This document shows, one piece after another, positions 14,751-20,431 of a stretch of DNA of 20,431 bases. This stretch comes from Clostridia bacterium. Lineage in GTDB: Bacteria; Bacillota; Clostridia; Oscillospirales; Butyricicoccaceae. Every line of letters begins with the position of its first letter. The stretch's first letter is position 1. The notes under the pieces were generated by a model that was not told where the DNA came from, searched no databases, and saw only the letters and a list, made by a program, of their open reading frames with translations. Location of the stretch: positions 1 through 20,431 of the forward strand of contig JAFYOK010000322.1 of the NCBI GenBank assembly GCA_017560175.1, read 5' to 3'. The position numbers and the translations under genes are program-made.

Positions 14751-16192
14751 TGCCCAGTAAGAAAGCCCTGAGCATCAGCCTCGTTGTCATGCTCCTGCTG
14801 GGCGGCATCTATGCATTCATGATGCTGACCATGGAAGAGCCCATTGACGAAGCTGCCATCTATGCCGAGACCGGCATGAGCTCCAACGCCATGACCCTCA
14901 CCGAGATCGACATGCGCACCATCATGTTCCTGACCGTCGAGTGCGGACACGGCGACACCATGGAACTGGAATACACCGTCCAGGGCTGGAAGGCCAAGGA
15001 CAACCACGATATCCCTCTGGACGATGCACTGGTTGAGGAGATCCTCAATCCTCTGTGCGCCGTCAAGTCGGACCGTCTGCTGAGCGAAGATCCCGAAGCC
15101 AAGGCCGAATACGGCCTGGCGCCTGCCCGTTACAAGGTCACTCTGACCGACTCCAAGGGTCAGAGCTACACCTTTAACATCGGCGAAAAGCACCCCACCA
15201 CTTATAAGTACTACTTCAATATCGAAGGCGAAGACAAGATCTATACCGTTCCCACCGGCGTTGGTATGAAGCTCGAAGAGCACCACAGCGTCGGCAGCCT
15301 GATCAAGTCTCCCTACTTCCCTGCACCCAGCGCATCGGTCACCGAGTCCATCGCCATCGATACCGGCGACCGCCATGTTGAAGTTGTCCACCTGCCCGAG
15401 GGCAGCGACACCTGCTGGAGCAGCGACTACACCTGGTTCTTCAAGAGCGAAAACGGCAATCTCCTCCCCATGGATGAGACCGAATTCGCCTACTTCACCA
15501 ACGTTATCGGCGGCATGGGCTTCCTGCAGACCGTCGACTACTGTGATGATCCTGCCGAACTGGAACAGTATGGTCTGGTAGACGGCAAGCAGCACAAGAT
15601 CTCCCTCACCTATGAGAGCGCCCAGCGCGGCATGGTCACCGATGTCATCTACATCGGCCTTGGTGACAACGGCTCCACCTACGCTCGCGTCGACGGCTCC
15701 TGGGTCGTCGGTTCCATCGTCAACAAGTACGATTACTTTGGCTTTGGCTACGAAAAGTACCAGGCTCGTGACTTCTTCAAGCTGGCTCTCGACACCGTCG
15801 AAGGCATGACCGTCACCCTGGATGGCCAGACCCACAAGATCGATGTTGAGCGTACCCTGGAAGTCACTTCTGACGGCAAGGAAAAGGTTCTGACCGACTT
15901 CATCTCGGATGGCAAGACCCTCCTGAGCAGCACCGTTACCGGTTGGTTCAACGGTATGCGCAATGTTGTCGCCGAAGGCCTGACCTCCGAAGTCCCTGCA
16001 GGCGATCCCTATATGACCATCACCTTTGACCGCAACACCACAAACTACAAGAATATGACTCTGAAGATCTGGGAGTACGATTCCAGCTTCTACATTTCCG
16101 AGTTTGCCGGCGTCAAGGTTCTGATCAACAAGAACGATGTCAAGAACATCGTCACCAATCTGACTGCTGCTCTGGAAAGCACAGCCGAATAA
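14750..16192 (+). CDS. DUF4340-domain protein of the Gld-like operon
   Basis: The 480-residue protein starts at 14750, where TAATG overlaps the previous stop by one base and AGGAGG lies seven bases upstream; the frame is open further back only inside the preceding gene. Residues 1-5 are basic, 6-27 form one membrane helix, and the rest is a beta-rich extracellular region with repeated motifs of the DUF4340 type (for example YGLAPARYKVTLTDSKGQSYTFNIGE around 119-144, and EQYGLVDGKQHKISLTY later). DUF4340 proteins commonly occupy this position behind GldG-like genes. The protein is probably an outside accessory of the exporter. A perfect terminator follows. Confidence 0.85.
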   Translation: MPSKKALSISLVVMLLLGGIYAFMMLTMEEPIDEAAIYAETGMSSNAMTLTEIDMRTIMFLTVECGHGDTMELEYTVQGWKAKDNHDIPLDDALVEEILNPLCAVKSDRLLSEDPEAKAEYGLAPARYKVTLTDSKGQSYTFNIGEKHPTTYKYYFNIEGEDKIYTVPTGVGMKLEEHHSVGSLIKSPYFPAPSASVTESIAIDTGDRHVEVVHLPEGSDTCWSSDYTWFFKSENGNLLPMDETEFAYFTNVIGGMGFLQTVDYCDDPAELEQYGLVDGKQHKISLTYESAQRGMVTDVIYIGLGDNGSTYARVDGSWVVGSIVNKYDYFGFGYEKYQARDFFKLALDTVEGMTVTLDGQTHKIDVERTLEVTSDGKEKVLTDFISDGKTLLSSTVTGWFNGMRNVVAEGLTSEVPAGDPYMTITFDRNTTNYKNMTLKIWEYDSSFYISEFAGVKVLINKNDVKNIVTNLTAALESTAE

Positions 16193-16198
16193 GCATGA

Positions 16199-16228
16199 AA
16201 AAGCCCGTTCCGATCGGAACGGGCTTTT
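16199..16228. terminator. Bidirectional intrinsic terminator (perfect palindrome)
   Basis: The whole 30-base stretch is its own reverse complement: a 13-bp stem (A4 plus GCCCGTTCC) around GATC, with T runs on both strands. It ends the + strand ABC operon and the - strand PII-like gene. Confidence 0.92.
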
Positions 16229-16238
16229 CTTGTATCTT

Positions 16239-16934
16239 TTAGTTTTCTTCTTCGTCGATATAGTCCATCAGGCGCATACCGGCCGTATCGGTGACCGGCA
16301 GGGAGAAGACGATGGAACCGGCCTTGGTGCCTGTACCTGCATCCTCCATGATGGCCTTCATGATATCATTTTTGCGCTCGGTACGGGAAACGATAAAGAC
16401 CATTTCCTTCTCGGGAACCAGGGTAACGCCCAGGAACTTCTCGGCTTCCTTACCGCCGGTACCCTTGGCATGGATGACGGTACCGCCGCGTGCCTGCGCC
16501 TTGCGGGCAGCATCCATGATCATTTCGGTATAGCCCTGGTTGGCGATAACGACGATCAGTTCATACTTGGTATCCTTCAATTCCGATTCCTCTCCTTTGA
16601 CGTATTCCTGACCATCGGTCAGGTAGCTTAAAACCTTTTTGCCGCCGATGCTGCTCATGGGAATGATAAAGACGATGCCCAGGCCGGGAATATCGATCTT
16701 CATTTCCACCTGCAGACGGCGCTTGACCTCCTTCCACTTTTCACCTGTGACAAAGTGAAACATGACGCTCTTATCCGAGCCGTCCAGGCCGAAGTAGTCC
16801 AGCAGCTCATCGGCTGCAGTACCTGCGCCGGCCGTTGCAATGGAAACGGTCAGACCGGCGCTTTTATAAAACTCATCAAATTTTCTGGTTTTATTTCGAT
16901 CGATGATGGTGACCATCAGATATAATCCGCTCAT
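16239..16934 (-). CDS. Tandem-duplicated PII-like (GlnB-superfamily) regulator
   Basis: The 231-residue protein is twice the length of a normal ~112-residue PII protein and consists of two related halves. In the N-half, GLTVSIATAGAGTAADELL (27-45) leads through KSVMFHFVTGEKWKEVKRRL to IPGLGIVFIIPMSSIGG (82-98). In the C-half, GGTVIHAKGTGGKEAEKFL (150-168) leads through KEMVFIVSRTERKNDIM to TKAGSIVFSLPVTDTAG (203-219). PII proteins are trimeric cytoplasmic sensors of ATP/ADP and metabolites that gate transporters and enzymes. Here the T-loop regions are short and lack the classic tyrosine region. The gene lies 24 bases after the DUF1538-type gene, with AGGAGG eleven bases before the ATG. It probably controls that membrane protein. 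Confidence 0.75.
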   Translation of the reverse strand: MSGLYLMVTIIDRNKTRKFDEFYKSAGLTVSIATAGAGTAADELLDYFGLDGSDKSVMFHFVTGEKWKEVKRRLQVEMKIDIPGLGIVFIIPMSSIGGKKVLSYLTDGQEYVKGEESELKDTKYELIVVIANQGYTEMIMDAARKAQARGGTVIHAKGTGGKEAEKFLGVTLVPEKEMVFIVSRTERKNDIMKAIMEDAGTGTKAGSIVFSLPVTDTAGMRLMDYIDEEEN

Positions 16935-16958
16935 AGAATGTATATCCTCCTATTTCGA

Positions 16959-18488
16959 CTACAGTTCGATGATATCATCATCTTCGTAGGCCGCCAGTGC
17001 ATATTCTGCGGCGGTCGGTCTGCGCTGCTTGATCTTGTGGACCAGACCAAGGATCTGGATGGTGATCAGCGGCGTCATGGCGACCATGGCAACAACGCCG
17101 AAAGCATCGCTGGTCAGGTCGCCGCCGACAGCCAGGCAGGCACCCTGTGCCAGAGGCAGCAGGAAAGTGGCCGTCATGGGGCCGGAAGCTACACCGCCCG
17201 AGTCGAAGGCGATGGCGGTAAAGATCTTGGGAACAACAAAAGAAAGGCCGATGGCCAGGGCATAACCGGGCAGCAGGAAATAGAGCACAGGAATACCTGT
17301 GAGAACACGGACGATGGCCAGGGCAACCGATACCGATACACCCACCGAAAGGCTGGTGCCCATGGCGTTGGCCGAAATGACACCGTCGGTGATCTCTTCA
17401 ACCTGGTGATTGAGGACGTAAACAGCAGGCTCTGCCTTAACGATAAAGTAGCCGATGAGGGCACCGATGGGAACCAGCAGCCAACGGTATTCGGCTGCTG
17501 CCATTACATTGCCCAGATAGGAGCCTGCAGGCATAAAGCCGACATTGGCACCTGTAAGGAAAAGTACCAAACCGATATATGTATAGGCCAGACCGATGAT
17601 GATACGGCCCAGAGAGCGGCCGCTCAGCCGCAGGCTGACGATCTGGAAAATGCCGAAAAACAGAACAATGGGGAAGAGAGATACGGCAATCTCATGGACA
17701 TAATGGGGCAGGCCCTCGGTGAACATATTCCAAAGCTCGATGGAGGTATCCAGCTGGGGAATGTTCATGCTGATGCCTGTATCCCCTGCGGAACCGCCTG
17801 CATTGAAGAGCAGACCGAGGATCAGAACGGCCAGGATCGGGCCGACCGAGCAGAGGGCAACCAGACCGAAGGAGTCATCGGCAGCATGGCGGTCGCCTCG
17901 GATGGCCGAGATACCGACGCCCAGCGCCATGATAAAAGGTACCGTCATGGGACCTGTGGTGACACCGCCCGAGTCAAAGGCGATGGCACGGAAGCCCGAG
18001 GGAACCAGAAATGTCAGCAGAAAAACAAGAACGTAGAATCCTGTCAGCAGATGGGGCAGCGGCACACCAATCAGCATACGCAGAATGGAGACCACCAGAA
18101 ACAGACCGACACCGATGGCAACCGCCAGGATGAGGGTCATATTGGGAACCTGCGGAACCAGCTGGGCCAGAACCTGCAGGTCGGGCTCGGAGATGGTAAT
18201 GATAACACCCAGTACAAAAGCCAGAAAAATAATGACCGGGACATTTCGCGTCTGGGTCATTTTTGCGCCGACCTTTTCACCCATGGGGGTCATGGACATC
18301 TCGGCGCCCAATGTAAAGAACATCATACCGATGATGACCAGCGCTGCACCCATCAGAAAGGTCAACAGAATGCTGGGAGAAACAGGCGCAATAGAGAAGC
18401 TCAGCACCAATACAATACCGACAATAGGCAGTACGGCCACCAGCGCCTCTTTCAGTTTTTCCTGGAGTTTAGGATTCCACAGTTTCAA
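16959..18488 (-). CDS. DUF1538-type membrane protein, internally duplicated
   Basis: The 509-residue polytopic membrane protein starts with TTG at 18488 behind GAGGTGA; no in-frame ATG competes. It consists of two repeats about 250-257 residues apart. FRAIAFDSGGVTTGPMT (166-182) matches FTAIAFDSGGVASGPMT (423-439). EPDLQVL (101-107) matches EPAVYVL (353-359). FTLGAEMSMTPMG (58-70) matches FLTGANVGFMPAG (309-321), and DDSFGLVAL matches SDAFGVVAM. Each repeat has about six hydrophobic spans. The conserved FDSGG-x3-GPMT loop could form a substrate or ion site. The C-tail ends with the acidic YEDDDIIEL. Family DUF1538 has no established transport function known to me. The PII-like gene follows it in the same transcript. 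Confidence 0.8.
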   Translation of the reverse strand: MKLWNPKLQEKLKEALVAVLPIVGIVLVLSFSIAPVSPSILLTFLMGAALVIIGMMFFTLGAEMSMTPMGEKVGAKMTQTRNVPVIIFLAFVLGVIITISEPDLQVLAQLVPQVPNMTLILAVAIGVGLFLVVSILRMLIGVPLPHLLTGFYVLVFLLTFLVPSGFRAIAFDSGGVTTGPMTVPFIMALGVGISAIRGDRHAADDSFGLVALCSVGPILAVLILGLLFNAGGSAGDTGISMNIPQLDTSIELWNMFTEGLPHYVHEIAVSLFPIVLFFGIFQIVSLRLSGRSLGRIIIGLAYTYIGLVLFLTGANVGFMPAGSYLGNVMAAAEYRWLLVPIGALIGYFIVKAEPAVYVLNHQVEEITDGVISANAMGTSLSVGVSVSVALAIVRVLTGIPVLYFLLPGYALAIGLSFVVPKIFTAIAFDSGGVASGPMTATFLLPLAQGACLAVGGDLTSDAFGVVAMVAMTPLITIQILGLVHKIKQRRPTAAEYALAAYEDDDIIEL

Positions 18489-18504
18489 GTCATCACCTCA
18501 GATT

Positions 18505-18537
18505 ATTATAAAAATGGCTGCGCCGATCAAAGCGCAG
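18505..18537 (-). promoter_or_regulatory. Leader hairpin before the DUF1538-type gene, possible attenuator
   Basis: On the minus strand CTGCGC (18537-18532) and GCGCAG (18523-18518) form a 6-bp GC-rich stem with an 8-base loop, followed by CCATTTTTATAAT. This resembles a weak intrinsic terminator placed 30 bases before the TTG start. No anti-terminator was found. Confidence 0.35.
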
Positions 18538-18561
18538 TCTCGTATTTTACATACTCTTTAC

Positions 18562-18590
18562 ATAATAAGTATAAACGATTTGGCTTTCTA
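18562..18590 (-). promoter_or_regulatory. Candidate promoter for the DUF1538-PII operon
   Basis: On the minus strand TAGAAA (18590-18585), 17-base spacer, TATTAT (18567-18562). The spacer contains one copy of the 12-base direct repeat. The match is moderate. Confidence 0.4.
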
Positions 18591-18718
18591 AATAAAGGGC
18601 GATTTTGTAAAACTCCCTCTGTATTTGGAAATTTTATGGAAATTAAACAGGAGATTTATTTTATCAATCAACCTCTTTTGCCGAAAAGATGAAAGATTCT
18701 CTGCGCTTCCCCCTCTTC

Positions 18719-18747
18719 TTGACCGTTTTTGCTGAAAGTGATATAAT
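18719..18747 (+). promoter_or_regulatory. Promoter of the methyltransferase-ecfA transcript
   Basis: TTGACC (18719-18724), exact 17-base spacer, perfect TATAAT (18742-18747). Transcription would begin near 18754, giving a leader of about 115 bases. Confidence 0.8.
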
Positions 18748-18764
18748 ATTTTGAATGTAAAATG

Positions 18765-18827
18765 GCAGAAGTGGGCCTATAAATATTATATCCGGCACAA
18801 AATCTGCTTTGATCCTACTGTTCAGTA
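18765..18827 (+). other. Structured leader of the methyltransferase gene
   Basis: Nested complementary segments are visible: GCAGA (18765-18769) with TCTGC (18803-18807), GCC (18775-18777) with GGC (18794-18796), and TATAA (18778-18782) with TTATA (18786-18790) around an ATA loop. A 12-base palindrome, TACTG-TT-CAGTA, follows at 18816-18827. It does not match a riboswitch class that I recognise. Confidence 0.45.
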
Positions 18828-18869
18828 AAGTATAAACGATAGATTATAGTTCGAAAGGGGACCGTATTT

Positions 18870-19739
18870 ATGTGGGTCGCATCCAACTGGAAAGATTATC
18901 AGCTTCTCGACTGTGGCGAGGGCAAGCGCTATGAGCGCTGGGGCAAGCAGTTCCTCGTTCGTCCCGATCCGCAGGCCATCTGGGAGCCTGCCCAGAAGTG
19001 GAATAAAGTCAACGCCATCTACCACCGCAGCAACACCGGCGGCGGCAGCTGGGAAGTCTTCAACCTGCCCGAGCAGTGGCAGATCACTTACCGCAACACC
19101 ATCACCTTTAACATCAAGCCCATGAGCTTCAAGCACACAGGCGTTTTCCCCGAGCAGGGTGCCAACTGGGATTTCATCACCGAGATGATCCAGAAGCGCT
19201 TAGGGCGCGGCGGTGAACAGCCCAACGTCCTCAACCTCTTCGCCTATACCGGCGGTGCCACCATGGCTGCTGCTGCCGCAGGCGCTAAGGTCTGCCACGT
19301 TGACGCCTCCAAGGGTATGGTCTCCTGGGCCAAGGAAAACGCCAAGAGCTCCGGCCTCAGCGAGGCGCCCATCCGCTATATCGTCGACGACTGCATCAAG
19401 TTCGTCAAGCGTGAGATCAACCGCGGACGCAAGTACGACGCCATCATCATGGATCCTCCCTCCTATGGCCGCGGCCCCTCGGGTGAGATCTGGCGTTTTG
19501 AAGAAAACATCTATGATTTCGTCCAGCTGTGCAGCCAGCTGCTGAGCGATGATCCTCTCTTTGTCATCATCAGCTCCTATACTGCCGGTGTTTCTCCCTC
19601 GGTTCCCGAATATATCCTGGCCCGCACCGTCTGCCCCCGTTTCGGCGGCCGTACCGAAAGTGCCGAGCTGGGTCTGCCCTGCGGTTCCACCGGCCTCTTC
19701 CTGCCCTGCGGCCACGCATCCCGCTGGATCGGAGAATAA
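18870..19739 (+). CDS. Class I SAM-dependent methyltransferase, RlmI/RlmK-like
   Basis: The 289-residue protein starts behind AAAGGGG. Residues 1-100 form the domain preceding the catalytic fold, ending in KHTGVFPEQGANWDF, typical of RlmI/YccW relatives. The SAM-binding motif I is LNLFAYTGGAT (121-131), with the acidic residue Asp145 after beta-2. Motif IV is DPPSYGRG (195-202). The family methylates 23S rRNA bases (RlmI at C5 of cytosine, RlmK at N2/N7 of guanine). No N-terminal PUA domain is present, unlike E. coli RlmI, so the exact target nucleotide is uncertain. The ECF ATPase gene begins only three bases after its stop, implying one transcript. Confidence 0.88.
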   Translation: MWVASNWKDYQLLDCGEGKRYERWGKQFLVRPDPQAIWEPAQKWNKVNAIYHRSNTGGGSWEVFNLPEQWQITYRNTITFNIKPMSFKHTGVFPEQGANWDFITEMIQKRLGRGGEQPNVLNLFAYTGGATMAAAAAGAKVCHVDASKGMVSWAKENAKSSGLSEAPIRYIVDDCIKFVKREINRGRKYDAIIMDPPSYGRGPSGEIWRFEENIYDFVQLCSQLLSDDPLFVIISSYTAGVSPSVPEYILARTVCPRFGGRTESAELGLPCGSTGLFLPCGHASRWIGE

Positions 19740-19742
19740 GGC

Positions 19743-20431
19743 ATGGAAAGAGCCATCGTTTCGGCCGAGGCACTCTCCTTCAGCTACCCCACCGAAGAGG
19801 GCAAAGCGCCCCACGTCGCTCTGCGCGAAGTAGATATCTCGGTGCAGAAGGGTGAGTTCGTGGCTGTTCTGGGTCACAACGGCAGCGGTAAATCGACCTT
19901 TGCCAAGCATCTCAATGCCATCCTGCTGCCCTCGGGCGGTGCTGTCTACATTGACAATATGGACACCCGTGATGACAATCTGCTGCTGGCCATCCGCGAG
20001 CAGTGCGGCATGGTCTTCCAGAATCCCGACAACCAGATCGTCGCCACCGTCGTTGAAGAAGACGTCGCCTTTGCCCCCGAAAACCAGGGCCTCGACCCGG
20101 CCGAGATCCGCCGCCGTGTTGACCACTGCCTGGAGATCGTTGGCATGAGCGCCTTCAAGCGCCACGCTCCCCATCTGCTTTCGGGCGGACAGAAGCAGCG
20201 CATCGCCATCGCCGGTGTCCTGGCTATGGCACCCTCCATTCTGGTCATGGACGAGCCCACCGCTATGCTCGATCCTGCCGGACGCCGCGAGGTCATGAAC
20301 ACCATTCTGGAGCTCAACCGCGAAAAAGGCATCACCATCATCCTCATCACCCATCACATGGACGAAGCCGCCATGGCCGACCGTGTCATCGTTATGAGCG
20401 ACGGTGTCGTTGCCATGGAAGGCAAGCCCGA
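19743..20431 (+). CDS. ecfA1: ECF transporter ATPase (EcfA1/CbiO type), 3'-truncated by the window
   Basis: The frame is open from ATG 19743 to the window end, 229 complete codons. GGAG (19731-19734), inside the previous gene's end, serves as ribosome site. Motifs: Walker A GHNGSGKST (44-52), Q-loop FQNPDNQIV (92-100), signature LSGGQKQR (146-153), Walker B ILVMDEPT (166-173), D-loop MLDP and H-loop His204. The segments NPDNQIVATVVEEDVAF and APENQGLDPAEIRRRV are characteristic of energy-coupling factor ATPases. These pair with a second ATPase and the EcfT membrane protein to energise vitamin and metal S-components. The expected ecfA2 and ecfT genes would lie just beyond the right edge. About 50 C-terminal residues are missing. 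Confidence 0.93.
   Translation, partial: MERAIVSAEALSFSYPTEEGKAPHVALREVDISVQKGEFVAVLGHNGSGKSTFAKHLNAILLPSGGAVYIDNMDTRDDNLLLAIREQCGMVFQNPDNQIVATVVEEDVAFAPENQGLDPAEIRRRVDHCLEIVGMSAFKRHAPHLLSGGQKQRIAIAGVLAMAPSILVMDEPTAMLDPAGRREVMNTILELNREKGITIILITHHMDEAAMADRVIVMSDGVVAMEGKP

Larger units (their letters stand above)
18489..18869. other. Divergent intergenic region of 381 bases
   Basis: No coding frame here is convincing. The region is AT-rich and holds the leader and promoter of the DUF1538-type gene on the minus strand, the promoter and ~115-base leader of the methyltransferase gene on the plus strand, and a 12-base direct repeat (AGTATAAACGAT at 18568-18579 and 18829-18840). The middle part, about 18600-18715, shows nothing that I can assign. 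Confidence 0.7.

Noticed and set aside
16938..18692. A 584-codon plus-strand frame opposite the DUF1538-type gene
   Set aside because: The minus frame has membrane helices and an internal repeat. The plus frame is a polar, Gln/Asp/Gly-rich translation typical of the antisense of membrane proteins.
18754..18869. A SAM or vitamin riboswitch in the leader before the methyltransferase and ECF genes
   Set aside because: No conserved core of a SAM, TPP, FMN, cobalamin or folate riboswitch was recognisable, and the leader is short. Only simple stems can be supported.

Overview
The window looks like chromosomal DNA from a fairly high-GC member of the Clostridia, plausibly an Oscillospiraceae-type gut anaerobe. 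Coding DNA is rich in C-ending codons while the gaps are AT-rich. Shine-Dalgarno sites are strong (AGGAGG, GAGGTGA), two genes start with TTG, and there is a Gram-positive LexA, an N-terminally anchored HtrA, a WYL regulator and an ECF vitamin-transporter ATPase. No phage, IS, CRISPR, rRNA or tRNA was seen. The taxon is inferred from style only.

Layout. 1-938: 3' part of a D-2-hydroxyacid dehydrogenase. 939-1151: a pair of inverted REP-like repeat units. 1152-2165: a CbbX/SpoVK-type AAA+ ATPase. 2213-2743 (-): a small single-pass membrane protein. 3000-4226: HtrA/DegP protease. 4275-8283 (-): a five-gene run, in transcription order amidohydrolase, WYL regulator, ArsC/Spx-like protein, unknown 101-aa protein and patatin-like lipase. 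8284-8523: divergent control region. 8524-11182: lexA and recG, overlapping by 11 bases. 11413-16192: a four-gene Gld-like ABC export operon (ATPase, ABC-2 permease, GldG-like and DUF4340-like proteins). 16239-18488 (-): a DUF1538-type membrane protein followed by a tandem PII-like protein. 18489-18869: divergent control region. 18870-20431: RlmI/RlmK-like methyltransferase followed by a 3'-truncated ecfA-type ATPase.

Convergent gene ends are separated by near-perfect terminators usable in both directions (2174-2199, 4241-4268, 16199-16228). Strong sigma-A-like promoters precede lexA, the ABC operon and the methyltransferase. The lexA promoter carries a plausible SOS operator inside its 17-base spacer, so lexA and recG probably form one SOS-responsive transcript.

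The best candidate for an under-described system is the DUF1538 membrane protein plus PII-like pair. Both proteins are internal duplications, the genes are 24 bases apart, and the arrangement resembles a channel or transporter with its own PII regulator, as in amtB-glnK but in unrelated membrane-protein clothing. Other unusual points are a string of four mini-hairpins in the lexA leader (the last one presenting the Shine-Dalgarno), compensatory base changes in the 939-1151 repeat, and a structured leader before the methyltransferase gene.
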